NCBI GenBank assembly: GCA_030150265.1
Contig: JASLGG010000032.1
Location: 248,001-312,000, forward strand
Length of the DNA: 64,000 nt
Direction: 5' to 3'
DNA from: Protaetiibacter sp.
GTDB lineage: Bacteria; Actinomycetota; Actinomycetes; Actinomycetales; Microbacteriaceae
Below the pieces are notes generated by a model. The model searched no databases. It was not told the DNA's origin and saw only the letters and a list, made by a program, of their open reading frames with translations. Each line of letters starts with the position of its first letter. Within the stretch, counting starts at the first letter, position 1. Positions 8,415 through 16,224 of the stretch are shown piece after piece. The translations under genes were made by a program, and so were the position numbers.

Positions 8415-10048
8415 GGGGTTCCTCCTCCGCCGGCGGTGACGCCGGCATCCGCGGGGCTGGGGGTGGGGGTCGCGTCGGGTGCGACGGCCTCGCCGTCGGC
8501 GTCCCACACCATCACGGTGTCGGGCTCCGGGCTGAGCGGCAGGGGAGCGGTGACGCCCATCGCGCTGATCCACAGGTTCGTGCCGCGGCCGGCCCAGAGG
8601 CGCAGCACGACATCCGGCTCCCCCTCGCCCACGTCGAGCCCGAGGCCCCCGCGACCCACGCGGTACACGGAGCTGCGACCGCCCTCGGCGCCGCTCTGGT
8701 CGATGCCGAAGGTGAACGGGTTCTGCTCGCTCACCACCTCGAGGCGGAACGTCGCGCCCTCCTGCAGGTCGATGATCACCGAGCCGGCGAGCTGCCACAG
8801 GTCGATCACGGTCGCCTTCGCGCCGCCCCGATCGAAGACGTAGAGCTGGGTGGACCCGGCGAGCTGCGCGTAGCGCCCGTCGTGGCCGGCGTCGATGCCC
8901 GTCGTGACGGCCGGCGCGAGCAGCTGCCGGTCGGTCGGCACGAACAGCGAGCCCGCGAGCAGGAGCACGGAGAGGATCGAGAACACGGCGAGCGCGCCGC
9001 TGCGGCGCCGCGCGAAGGCCACCGCGACCGTGCCGGCGCCCAGCACGAGCGTCGCGACGGCCGCGCCGATCATCCACTCGGCTCCCCGGGTCGGGGTCTG
9101 GCGTGAGGCCAGCGACGCGGCGATCGCCCCCGCGACGAGGGCGACCCCGAACACCAGGAACACGATCCTCGCGCTCGCGCGCGGCCGGGTGAGCTTGCGG
9201 ATACGGGCGCGCTCCCGCGAGCGCTCGGTCGCGGCGACCGCCCGCTCGTACGCCTCGGCCTGCCGGCGCTCGCGCTCGGTGCGGCGCTGCTCGGCGGCCC
9301 AGGCGGCGCGCTGGCGCTGCCACTCGTCCTGGCTCGCCTTCCAGTTCGCGAGCTCCTCGGCCGAGGCGTCGGCCGGGGGCGCCGGCGGCTCGCCGGGCGC
9401 GGCGACCGGGTCGGCGACGGCGGATGCCGGGGACGCCGTGAAGGCGAGGGACGCGGATGCCGTGGTCGCCGCATCCGCATGCCCGGGCAGCACCGGGATC
9501 GTCTCGGGGCGGTCGTCGGTCGTCGCCGGCACGGTGGCCGGCTCGCCCGACGCCCGCCGCGCGAGCCACACGACCAGCACGATCGCGAGCACGAGCAGCA
9601 CGCCCGTCCAGACGATCCGGCCGATCGAGCCGAGCCAGCCGAGGTCGCCCCAGTAGAGGGCGCCGGCGTACCAGAAGCCCTGGGTGAGCGGCAGGAAGGA
9701 GAGCAGGAACACGGCCACGATGCCGGGCAGCGCGCGCGTCACCCGGCCGTGGCCGAGCTGCTGCGCGTGGATCACGCCGTGCTCGTCGGGCAGCAGGAAC
9801 CACGCGATCGCGTAGAGCAGCGCGACGGGCGCGCCGACCACCGCCAGCACGACCGCGATGCCGCGCACGAGCAGCGGGTCGACGCCGATCCTCGCGGCGA
9901 TGCCGCCGCACACGCCGCCGAGCCAGCCGTTCCGGCGGGGCACGTCGAGGCGGCGCAGCCACGGGAAGAGCCCGGGGTCGTGGGCGGCGGGGGTCTCGTC
10001 GGGCGCCTCCTCGGGCGGCGGGGCGGATGCAGGGGTGCGTCGGGCCAT
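8411..10048 (-). CDS. PspC-domain membrane protein
   Basis: A 545-residue protein. The PspC domain at about residues 33-95 has the typical WLGGVCGGIAARIGVDPLLVR and ends in YAIAWFLLPDE. Next come further membrane helices, a Lys/Arg/Glu-rich segment (about 250-300) likely to be coiled coil, more helices, and a C-terminal extracytoplasmic beta-rich domain resembling those of LiaF/DUF4097-type proteins. The ATG at 10048 is chosen because it opens directly onto the family N-terminus. It is divergent from a PspC-containing sensor kinase and is the probable partner in envelope-stress sensing. Confidence 0.85.
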   Translation of the reverse strand: MARRTPASAPPPEEAPDETPAAHDPGLFPWLRRLDVPRRNGWLGGVCGGIAARIGVDPLLVRGIAVVLAVVGAPVALLYAIAWFLLPDEHGVIHAQQLGHGRVTRALPGIVAVFLLSFLPLTQGFWYAGALYWGDLGWLGSIGRIVWTGVLLVLAIVLVVWLARRASGEPATVPATTDDRPETIPVLPGHADAATTASASLAFTASPASAVADPVAAPGEPPAPPADASAEELANWKASQDEWQRQRAAWAAEQRRTERERRQAEAYERAVAATERSRERARIRKLTRPRASARIVFLVFGVALVAGAIAASLASRQTPTRGAEWMIGAAVATLVLGAGTVAVAFARRRSGALAVFSILSVLLLAGSLFVPTDRQLLAPAVTTGIDAGHDGRYAQLAGSTQLYVFDRGGAKATVIDLWQLAGSVIIDLQEGATFRLEVVSEQNPFTFGIDQSGAEGGRSSVYRVGRGGLGLDVGEGEPDVVLRLWAGRGTNLWISAMGVTAPLPLSPEPDTVMVWDADGEAVAPDATPTPSPADAGVTAGGGGTP

Positions 10049-10084
10049 GTCTCGATCGTGTCGGGCCGCGGGGGAGCGCTCTAT

Positions 10085-10111
10085 GGGGTAAACCCCTGAT
10101 CGTCCCCTGAT
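10085..10111. promoter_or_regulatory. tandem repeats in the PspC divergent promoter
   Basis: GGGGT-AA-ACCCC (10085-10096) overlaps the first of two CCCCTGAT direct repeats (10093-10100 and 10104-10111), whose 11-bp spacing is one helical turn. This is the arrangement expected for side-by-side binding of LuxR-type response regulator dimers. It lies 37 bp upstream of the PspC gene start and 41 bp upstream of the kinase start. Binding by the regulator at 11429-12085 is inferred. Confidence 0.45.
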
Positions 10112-10151
10112 CCCCGGCGGCGGGGGCCGCCCGGCGTGCTTGGATCGAGGC

Positions 10152-11432
10152 ATGTCCGCCGCCGCGCCCGCCCTCGGGGACCCGCCCCCGGCATCCGCCG
10201 ACGGCGAGCCGCGCCCGCGCCCGCCACTCGTGCGGCCACGCGCGGTCGTGCTGGGAGGCGTCAGCGTCGCGCTGGCGCGCCACCTCCGCGTCCCGGTCGG
10301 GCTCGTGCGCACCCTGTTCGCGGTGCCCGGCGCGTTCGGTCTGCTGTGGGCGCTCCTCGCGGTGTGGGGGTGGGGCGTGCCGCTCGCGGCGGTCTCCGGT
10401 CTCGCACCGGCCCTGCTCTACGGGTGGCTGTGGGCTCTCGTGCCCCGCGAGCACGGCACGCCCGACGCCCCGCGCCGCCGGGTGATGCCCGTGGCCGCCG
10501 TCCTGCTCGGATGCAGTGCCGTGTGCGCCCTGCTCGTGCCGTTCACCTGGAGCCCGGGGTACCGGTTGCTGCCGATCGGGGTCGCCGAGAGCGCCCTGCT
10601 CGGCGCCCTGGTGATCGTGTGGACCGCGGCCGTGGACGACCGCGACCCGCGGCGGGCGGCGAGCGGGGCCGTGGTGCGCGCCCTCGCATCCGGCTTCCTC
10701 ATCGTGTTCGGGCTGGCGCTGCTGCCGGCCGCGTTCGCCGGCTCCCGCACGCTCGTGGCGATCGTCGGCGTGGTGCTCGTGCTGCTCGGCGTCGCGGGCT
10801 TCGTCGTGCCGCTGCTCGTGACCCGCTGGGCGGCGCGCACGGCGGAGCGGGATGCGCTCGCGCGTGACGAGCAGCGGGCCGAGATCGCCGCCCACCTGCA
10901 CGACTCGGTGCTGCAGACCCTCGCCATCATCCAGAACCGGGCCGGGGCCGGCTCCGAGGTGGCCCGCATCGCGCGCGCCCAGGAGCGCGAGCTGCGCGAC
11001 TGGCTGTTCGCCGGCACCGACCCCTTCGCGGGCGACCTCGCGACAGAGCTCAAGACGATCGCCCGCGAGCTCGAGCTCGAGCACGCCGTGCGCATCGAGG
11101 TCGTGACGGTCGGCGAGGTGGGCGAGGTCGAGTCGGCCGCGCTCGCGGGGGCCGCGCGCGAGGCGCTCGTCAACGCGGCGCGGCACGCGGGCGGCGAGGT
11201 GACGGTCTACGCCGAGGCGACGCCCGAGACGATCGAGGTGTTCGTGCGCGACCGCGGCGCGGGCTTCGATCCGGATGCCGTGCCGGACGGGCGCTTCGGC
11301 ATCCGCGAGTCGATCGTGGGCCGGATGGCGCGCGCGGGCGGCGCGGCGACGGTGTCCTCGGGTGCCGACGGCACGGAGGTGGAGCTGCGGATGCCGCGGC
11401 GGGCGGCGGGGGCGAACGGAGGGGCGGCATGA
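10152..11432 (+). CDS. PspC-domain sensor histidine kinase
   Basis: A 426-residue kinase. The N-terminal PspC domain (about residues 32-95, VVLGGVSVALARHLRVPVGLVR) is followed by membrane helices to about residue 235. The histidine kinase dimerisation box is IAAHLHDSVLQTLAII (His250), and the HATPase domain has FVRDRGAGFD and a GIRESIVGRM G-box. Start at the ATG at 10152, which has GAGG immediately before it and may be leaderless. The gene overlaps the response regulator by four bases. PspC-kinases of this type sense membrane or cell-wall damage in actinobacteria. Confidence 0.92.
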   Translation: MSAAAPALGDPPPASADGEPRPRPPLVRPRAVVLGGVSVALARHLRVPVGLVRTLFAVPGAFGLLWALLAVWGWGVPLAAVSGLAPALLYGWLWALVPREHGTPDAPRRRVMPVAAVLLGCSAVCALLVPFTWSPGYRLLPIGVAESALLGALVIVWTAAVDDRDPRRAASGAVVRALASGFLIVFGLALLPAAFAGSRTLVAIVGVVLVLLGVAGFVVPLLVTRWAARTAERDALARDEQRAEIAAHLHDSVLQTLAIIQNRAGAGSEVARIARAQERELRDWLFAGTDPFAGDLATELKTIARELELEHAVRIEVVTVGEVGEVESAALAGAAREALVNAARHAGGEVTVYAEATPETIEVFVRDRGAGFDPDAVPDGRFGIRESIVGRMARAGGAATVSSGADGTEVELRMPRRAAGANGGAA

Positions 11433-12085
11433 GCGTCCGGGTGATCATCGTCGACGACCACTCGATCTTCCGTACGGGCCTGCGTACCGACCTCGGCGCG
11501 GCGGTCGACGTCGTGGGCGAGGCGGGCGACGTGGATGCGGCGGTGCGCGCGATCGAGGAGCTGCGTCCCGAGGTGGTGCTGCTCGACGTGCACCTGCCGG
11601 GTGGCGCGGGCGGGGGCGGCGCGGAGGTCGTGCGGCGCTCGGCGGCGCTGCTCGGCGAGGTGCGCTTCCTCGCGCTCTCGGTGTCGGACTCGGCGGAGGA
11701 CGTCGTGGGCGTCATCCGTGCGGGCGCGCGCGGCTACATCACGAAGGCGTCGTCGGGGGCGGATGTCGCGGCCGCCGTCGCGACGGTCGCGGCGGGCGAC
11801 GCGGTGTTCTCGCCGCGGCTCGCGGGCTTCGTACTCGACGCCTTCGGCACGGCGGCGGGGGCGCCCGCGGTCGCGACGGCCGACGACGAGCTCGACCGCC
11901 TCTCGGCGCGCGAGCAGGAGGTCATGCGGCTCATCGCGCGCGGCTACGCCTACAAGGAGGTCGCCTCGCACCTCTACATCTCGATCAAGACGGTCGAGAC
12001 GCACGTCTCCTCCGTGCTGCGCAAGCTGCAGCTCTCCTCCCGCCACGAGCTCACCGCGTGGGCCCTCGAGCGGCGGCTGCTGTGA
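11429..12085 (+). CDS. LuxR-type response regulator of the PspC kinase
   Basis: A 218-residue regulator, coupled to the kinase by an ATGA overlap. The receiver domain has IIVDDHSIFRTGL, phospho-acceptor Asp53 in VVLLDVHLPG and Lys in YITKASS. The C-terminal helix-turn-helix begins LSAREQEVMRLIARGYAYKEVA and includes IKTVETHVSSVLRKLQ. It probably binds the tandem repeats upstream of the kinase and controls both divergent transcripts. Confidence 0.93.
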   Translation: MSVRVIIVDDHSIFRTGLRTDLGAAVDVVGEAGDVDAAVRAIEELRPEVVLLDVHLPGGAGGGGAEVVRRSAALLGEVRFLALSVSDSAEDVVGVIRAGARGYITKASSGADVAAAVATVAAGDAVFSPRLAGFVLDAFGTAAGAPAVATADDELDRLSAREQEVMRLIARGYAYKEVASHLYISIKTVETHVSSVLRKLQLSSRHELTAWALERRLL

Positions 12086-12096
12086 GGCGGTGAGCG

Positions 12097-12134
12097 GTGA
12101 GGGGTCGCAATGGGAGCACTTCGCGACCCCTCAC
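12097..12134. terminator. bidirectional terminator between response regulator and LysE
   Basis: A perfect 12-bp stem, GTGAGGGGTCGC with GCGACCCCTCAC, and a 14-base loop. The right arm contains the LysE stop codon, so the hairpin serves both convergent genes. Confidence 0.7.
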
Positions 12135-12775
12135 GCGCGGAGGAGCGGCAGCGCCACCAGGACCGCCAGCACGAGCATCACGAGCGCGATCGCGCCGTCG
12201 AGGATGCGCCAGGCGAGCGGGCGCGCGAACACCGGCGCGAGCATCCGGGCCCCGAAGCCGAGGCTCGTGAACCACACCGCGGAGGCGGCCGCGATGCCCG
12301 CGCCGAACATCCAGCGGGCGTCGCCGTGGCTGTTGGCGAGCGAGCCGATGATCGCGATGTCGAGGTAGACGTGCGGATTGAGCCACGTCACGGCGAGGCA
12401 GGTGGCGACGGCGGCGAGCAGCGAGCGGCGGCGGGATGCGGCGTCCGGGGTGGCTCCCACGTCGAGCGCCCCGCCGGTGGGGCGCAGCGCCCGGCGAGCA
12501 GCGAGCAGCCCGTAGGCGGCGAGGAAGAGGGCGCCCCCGATCCGCACGGCGTCGAGCGCCCACGGCACGGCCCGGATGACGAGCCCGGTTCCGGCGATGC
12601 CGAGCCCGATGAGCACGACGTCGGAGAGGGCGCAGATCGCCACCACGGCGAGCACGTGCTCGCGCCGGATGCCCTGCCGCAGCACGAAGGTGTTCTGCGC
12701 GCCGATCGCCACGATCGTGGAGAGGCCGAGCGCGAAGCCGGCGATGGCGGCGCCGATGGCGGCGGAGGGGGTCAC
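12131..12775 (-). CDS. LysE/ArgO family amino acid exporter
   Basis: A 214-residue inner-membrane exporter with about six helices. The first helix contains LSTIVAIGAQNTFVLRQGI and a later loop has the family motif TWLNPHVYLDIA, both close to LysE/ArgO, which export L-lysine and L-arginine. It starts at a GTG (12775), directly opposite a LysR-type regulator in the standard lysE-lysG arrangement. Induction by lysine, arginine or other basic amino acids is known for the family. Confidence 0.9.
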   Translation of the reverse strand: MTPSAAIGAAIAGFALGLSTIVAIGAQNTFVLRQGIRREHVLAVVAICALSDVVLIGLGIAGTGLVIRAVPWALDAVRIGGALFLAAYGLLAARRALRPTGGALDVGATPDAASRRRSLLAAVATCLAVTWLNPHVYLDIAIIGSLANSHGDARWMFGAGIAAASAVWFTSLGFGARMLAPVFARPLAWRILDGAIALVMLVLAVLVALPLLRA

Positions 12776-12806
12776 GTGCGTCCACGCTAGGCGCCCAGGT
12801 CACATC

Positions 12807-12840
12807 AATCCAGTTCAGGATTCTGCACAACCATTAGCAT
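12807..12840. promoter_or_regulatory. LysG-type operator and regulator promoter
   Basis: AATCC-AGTTCA-GGATT (12807-12822) is an interrupted palindrome within the 73-bp gap between lysE and the regulator gene. TAGCAT at 12835-12840 is a likely -10 element for the regulator, eight bases before its ATG. The geometry fits a LysR-type protein that activates the exporter and represses itself. Confidence 0.5.
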
Positions 12841-12848
12841 CGCTTCAG

Positions 12849-13745
12849 ATGAATCTCGACCGTGAGCAGCTCGCCACGCTCCGCGCCGTCGTCGACGCGG
12901 GCACCTTCGACGCGGCCGCTCGCGCGCTGCGCATCACCCCCTCCGCCGTGAGCCAGCGGGTGAAGGCGCTCGAGCAGCAGCTCGGCCGCGTGCTCGTCGA
13001 GCGCGTCAAGCCGGTGCGGGCCACCGCGTCGGGCGAGGTGCTCGTGCGGCTCGCGCGCGAGATCGCGCTGCTCGAGACGGATGCCGCGGCCGCCCTCCGC
13101 CTCGACCCCGCCGACGAGGGCTTCCAGACGGTGCCGCTCGCCGTCAACGCCGACTCCCTCACGAGCTGGTTCCTACCGGCCATCGCCCCCGTGTGCACCG
13201 CTCGCCGGATCGTGGTCGACATCCACCGCGAGGACCAGGACCGCACGGCCGAGCTGCTCGCATCCGGCCGCGTCATGGCCGCGGTCACCTCGCAGGCGGC
13301 GCCCGTGCCCGGGTGCACCTCGACGCCGCTCGGGGTGCTCGTCTACCGGCCGGCCGCGAGCCGGGCGTTCGCCGAGCGGTGGTTCGCCGCGGGCGCGAAC
13401 GCCGAGTCCCTCGCCCGCGCGCCCGTCGTCGACTTCGACCACGACGACGAGCTGCAGTCCCGGTACCTCCGGCACGCGGTGCGTCGCCCGCTCGACCCGC
13501 CGCGGCACTACGTGTCCGGCTCGAGCGACTTCCTGCAGGCGATCGCGCTCGGGCTCGGCTGGGGCATGCTGCTCGAGTCGCAGCTCGCCGACGCCGCGCC
13601 GGGCGCCTTCGTCGAGCTCGACCCCGCCGGCGCGGGCGTCTCGGTGCCGCTCCACTGGCAGCAGTGGAACCTGCGCTCGCCGGCGCTCGACGCGATCGCG
13701 GATGCCGTGATCGCGGCCGCGCGCACCGCGCTCCGGCCGCGCTGA
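12849..13745 (+). CDS. lysG: LysR-family regulator, LysG/ArgP (IciA) type
   Basis: A 298-residue LysR-type regulator. The N-terminal winged helix (residues 1-62) has QLATLRAVVDAGTFDAAARALRITPSAVSQRVKALE, the close match to LysG/ArgP. The C-terminal co-inducer domain contains the Ser/Asp residues of the basic amino-acid site (AVNADSLTSWF). It sits divergent from the LysE exporter with a palindrome between, matching the Corynebacterium lysEG pair. The ATG at 12849 gives the family-standard N-terminus; a longer frame upstream overlaps lysE and was not used. Confidence 0.9.
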   Translation: MNLDREQLATLRAVVDAGTFDAAARALRITPSAVSQRVKALEQQLGRVLVERVKPVRATASGEVLVRLAREIALLETDAAAALRLDPADEGFQTVPLAVNADSLTSWFLPAIAPVCTARRIVVDIHREDQDRTAELLASGRVMAAVTSQAAPVPGCTSTPLGVLVYRPAASRAFAERWFAAGANAESLARAPVVDFDHDDELQSRYLRHAVRRPLDPPRHYVSGSSDFLQAIALGLGWGMLLESQLADAAPGAFVELDPAGAGVSVPLHWQQWNLRSPALDAIADAVIAAARTALRPR

Positions 13746-13767
13746 CGGCGCGCCCCGGCGGATGCCG

Positions 13768-13823
13768 TACACTTGACCGGGTTGCTTGCTCAGCCAAGCT
13801 CCGCCGTGCCCGGAACCGGGCAC
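13768..13823 (+). promoter_or_regulatory. probable promoter and leader hairpin of the tRNA-Trp/secE transcript
   Basis: TACACT at 13768-13773 is a good -10 hexamer; no clear -35 is visible. About 30 bases on, GTGCCCGG (13806-13813) pairs with CCGGGCAC (13816-13823), giving a tight hairpin ahead of the tRNA. It could help form the tRNA 5' end. Confidence 0.4.
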
Positions 13824-13869
13824 CCAGGCCGGTCACCGGTCCGGATGGCGGGGCCGCGAGCGGCGACAT

Positions 13870-13942
13870 AGGGCGGTGGCTCAAGTGGTAGAGCAGCGGT
13901 CTCCAAAACCGCAGGTTGCAGGTTCGAGTCCTGTCCGCCCTG
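13870..13942 (+). tRNA. trnW: tRNA-Trp (anticodon CCA)
   Basis: A 73-base cloverleaf. The acceptor stem AGGGCGG pairs with CCGCCCT, with discriminator G. The anticodon stem GCGGT/ACCGC encloses loop CTCCAAA, so the anticodon CCA is at 13903-13905. The T-arm has GGTTCGAGTCC. CCA is not encoded. It lies directly before secE, a position conserved in many bacteria. Confidence 0.97.
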
Positions 13943-13994
13943 CGAATCCCGAGCGCGTGAGCGCGCGGGATCGCCGGCCGAAAGGGTAGTGAGA

Positions 13995-14273
13995 GTGGCA
14001 CGCAAGGTGATCGACGAGCCCAGCGAGGACGTCGTCGCAACCGCCAAGCGGGAGCGCGCGGAGCGGAAGAACCCCTTCGCACGCATCGCCCTCTTCATCC
14101 GGCAGGTCGTGGCCGAGCTCCGGAAGGTCGTCACGCCGACCCGCCGCGAGCTGCTCAGCTTCACGGGTGTCGTGCTGGTGTTCGTGCTGATCATGATGGG
14201 TCTCGTCTGGGGCCTCGACCAGCTGTTCAGCCTGCTCGTCAACTGGACCTTCGGCACCGCCGACCTCGGCTGA
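13995..14273 (+). CDS. secE: preprotein translocase subunit SecE
   Basis: A 92-residue single-helix subunit of the SecYEG channel. A basic, charged N-terminal region is followed by [19 protein letters not shown], the amphipathic SecE hallmark, and one membrane helix. The GTG at 13995 is preferred over the one at 13989 because GAAAGGG is then eight bases away rather than two. It follows tRNA-Trp and precedes nusG, the universal order. Confidence 0.95.
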   Translation: MARKVIDEPSEDVVATAKRERAERKNPFARIALFIRQVVAELRKVVTPTRRELLSFTGVVLVFVLIMMGLVWGLDQLFSLLVNWTFGTADLG

Positions 14274-14307
14274 GCCCGAACCCCCCACGCAAGGAAGTAT
14301 TCACACC

Positions 14308-15264
14308 GTGACGTCAGAAGAGCGCGACATCGATCTCGCGACCGCAGCCGAGCAGTCCTCCGAGGAGGACGAGGCTCAGGAGGGCAACGTGCTCGCTGCC
14401 GAGGAGGCCGCGGCCGAGTCCGCCGAGCGCCGCGCCGTGCACATCGTGGACGAGGACCAGGACGACGTCGAGGCCGGTCTCGCGAGCGCCCTCGACGCGC
14501 TCGAGGCCGCATCCGACCCCGAGGCCGATGCGATCGTCGACGACGCCCTCGACATCGACTCGGCCGAGGAGGCCGACGCCGCGTTCGCCGCCACCGTCGA
14601 CGAGGAGATCGTCGACGGCGAGGGAGACGACGACGAGCCCGAGGCCGACCCCTACGAGGAGTTCCGGGCGGAGCTGCGCGCGAAGCCGGGCAAGTGGTAC
14701 GTCATCCACTCCTATGCGGGCTTCGAGAAGCGCGTGAAGCAGAACATCGAGTCCCGTCGCACCTCGATGGCCATGGAGGACTACGTCTTCGAGGTCCAGG
14801 TGCCGATGGAGGACGTCGTCGAGATCAAGAACGGGCAGCGCAAGCTCGTCAACCGCGTGCGCATCCCGGGCTACGTGCTCGTGCGCATGGACCTCAACGA
14901 GGACTCCTGGTCGGTCGTGCGCCACACGCCGGGCGTCACGGGCTTCGTGGGCAACGCCCACAACCCGACGCCGCTGCGCTTCGAGGAGGCCTTCAACATG
15001 CTGAAGAGCCTCGTGCAGGTCGTCGAGGCGCCCGCCAAGGGCGGCGCCGCGGCGAAGGGCGGCAAGGCGGCTCCCCGCGTCATCCCCGCCGAGATCGACT
15101 TCGAGGTCGGCGAGACCATCACCATCAAGGAGGGCTCGTTCGCCGGGCTCCCCGGCACGATCTCCGAGATCAAGCCCGAGAGCGGCAAGCTCACGGTGCT
15201 CGTCTCGCTCTTCGAGCGCGAGACCCCGGTCGAGCTGTCGTTCGACCAGGTGACGAAGCTCTGA
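14308..15264 (+). CDS. nusG: transcription termination/antitermination protein NusG
   Basis: A 318-residue NusG. The first 120 or so residues are a highly acidic, low-complexity extension typical of actinobacterial NusG. The NGN domain starts at [20 protein letters not shown] and contains GYVLVRM and [12 protein letters not shown]. The C-terminal KOW domain carries [21 protein letters not shown]. There is an Ala/Lys linker of [15 protein letters not shown] between them. It starts at a GTG with AAGGAAG upstream. It binds RNA polymerase and, through KOW, S10 or Rho. Confidence 0.97.
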   Translation: MTSEERDIDLATAAEQSSEEDEAQEGNVLAAEEAAAESAERRAVHIVDEDQDDVEAGLASALDALEAASDPEADAIVDDALDIDSAEEADAAFAATVDEEIVDGEGDDDEPEADPYEEFRAELRAKPGKWYVIHSYAGFEKRVKQNIESRRTSMAMEDYVFEVQVPMEDVVEIKNGQRKLVNRVRIPGYVLVRMDLNEDSWSVVRHTPGVTGFVGNAHNPTPLRFEEAFNMLKSLVQVVEAPAKGGAAAKGGKAAPRVIPAEIDFEVGETITIKEGSFAGLPGTISEIKPESGKLTVLVSLFERETPVELSFDQVTKL

Positions 15265-15277
15265 CGTTTTCTCTCGC

Positions 15278-15309
15278 GAGGGGCCGGATGCGACAGTATC
15301 CGGCCCCTC
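15278..15309 (+). terminator. terminator after nusG
   Basis: GAGGGGCCGGAT pairs perfectly with ATCCGGCCCCTC, with an 8-base loop and a weak T-containing tail. It would separate secE-nusG from the following toxin-antitoxin pair. Confidence 0.75.
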
Positions 15310-15356
15310 GTCGTTCGGCCCTCGTGTGATTCCGTGCGATTGCGTGAAATTCCACG

Positions 15357-15362
15357 TAGAAT
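15357..15362 (+). promoter_or_regulatory. -10 element of a leaderless antitoxin gene
   Basis: TAGAAT ends seven bases before the GTG at 15370, the spacing expected if transcription starts at the initiation codon. No ribosome site is visible upstream, which agrees with a leaderless message. No convincing -35 was found. Confidence 0.5.
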
Positions 15363-15369
15363 ATCCCGC

Positions 15370-15672
15370 GTGAAGGTCGACACCCGTGACATCCGCGCGG
15401 CGAGCCAGGTGGCCCGCAACTTCGGGCAGATCGCCGACGAGGTGGAGGCCGGCCGCACGATCGTCGTCGTGCGCAACAACGTCCCGGTGGGCGTGCTCGC
15501 CCCGGTGTCGCTCGTCGATCGGCTCGATGCGGTCGACGAGCGTGAGGAGGATCTGCGCCTGCTCGGCCTCGCCCTCGTCCGCATGAACACGAGCTCGGGC
15601 GAGCTCGTCGACCTCGACGATCTGGCGGCCGAGCTGGGTGTCGAACTGTACGACGACTCCGGCGCCGCGTGA
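15370..15672 (+). CDS. Phd/YefM-like antitoxin
   Basis: A 100-residue protein. The N-terminal half (KVDTRDIRAASQVARNFGQIADEVEAGRTIVVVRNNVPVGVLAP) has the Phd/YefM fold pattern in which a beta-strand-helix unit dimerises and binds DNA, ending with the conserved VRNNVPVGVL segment. The acidic C-terminus (SSGELVDLDDLAAELGVELYDD) is the likely toxin-wrapping tail. Its stop overlaps the toxin start (GTGA), the usual antitoxin-first layout. It is probably autoregulated. It sits unusually between nusG and rplK. Confidence 0.8.
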   Translation: MKVDTRDIRAASQVARNFGQIADEVEAGRTIVVVRNNVPVGVLAPVSLVDRLDAVDEREEDLRLLGLALVRMNTSSGELVDLDDLAAELGVELYDDSGAA

Positions 15673-16037
15673 CGACTACGCGTGTCCGGCTGCTCCCGGA
15701 GGCGGCGGACGACGTGCGTGCTCTCGATGGCTCTGCCCGGCGGCTCGTACTCAAGGGGCTCGCGAAGCTCGAGGAGTCTCCCGAACTGCGGGGGGCGCCT
15801 CTCGGCGCGAGGGCGAATGCGCAGTCCGATCTCACGGGCTTCCGCAAGCTCGTCGTCGGAGATCGCGCCTACCGGATCGTGTATCAGGTGCAGCCCGACG
15901 GCACCGTGGTGATCGTGTGGGTGGTCGGGGCACGCGCCGACGACGAGGTCTACAGCCTCGCCCGCGAACGGATCGCGAGCTATGCCGACCCGGCACGTCG
16001 TGCCCTGCTGCGCGCGATCCTCGACGCGTCGGGGTAG
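15669..16037 (+). CDS. RelE/ParE-superfamily toxin
   Basis: A 122-residue protein starting at a GTG overlapping the antitoxin stop. The core VRLLPEAADDVRALDGSARRLVLKGLAKLE then LTGFRKLVVGDRAYRIVYQV is the RelE/ParE signature (two helices, then the strand with R-x-x-Y-R-I-x-Y). A C-terminal extension after VWVVGARADDEVYSLA lengthens it beyond the usual 85-95 residues. RelE members cut mRNA on the ribosome, while ParE members poison gyrase; the sequence alone does not decide. Confidence 0.8.
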   Translation: MTTTRVRLLPEAADDVRALDGSARRLVLKGLAKLEESPELRGAPLGARANAQSDLTGFRKLVVGDRAYRIVYQVQPDGTVVIVWVVGARADDEVYSLARERIASYADPARRALLRAILDASG

Positions 16038-16102
16038 CCGTGCACCCTGCCTCTCCGACGTCGTGGATAGCCGACGTCGTCGCAATAGTTGGCCGGATCG
16101 CA

Positions 16103-16224
16103 TAAGATAGCGAGGTTGCCCGTGTGCCGCTGTCGTGGCGTGCGCCGTGCGATCGCCCACCGCATCCATCCGGATGGCGGGAGAGTGAGGCCGACCGGCC
16201 TCGTTCGACAGAGAGAAAGAGAAC
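16103..16224 (+). promoter_or_regulatory. rplKA promoter and untranslated leader
   Basis: TAAGAT at 16103-16108 is a probable -10 element, followed by a leader of about 110 bases before rplK. The leader ends with GAGAAAGAG ahead of the ATG. L1 autoregulates this operon by binding a leader structure resembling its rRNA site in many bacteria; such a site is expected here but was not resolved by eye. Confidence 0.4.

Noticed and set aside
13870..13942. Integration site (att) at the tRNA-Trp gene
   Set aside because: The tRNA is followed directly by secE, with no integrase gene or repeated tRNA 3' end found.
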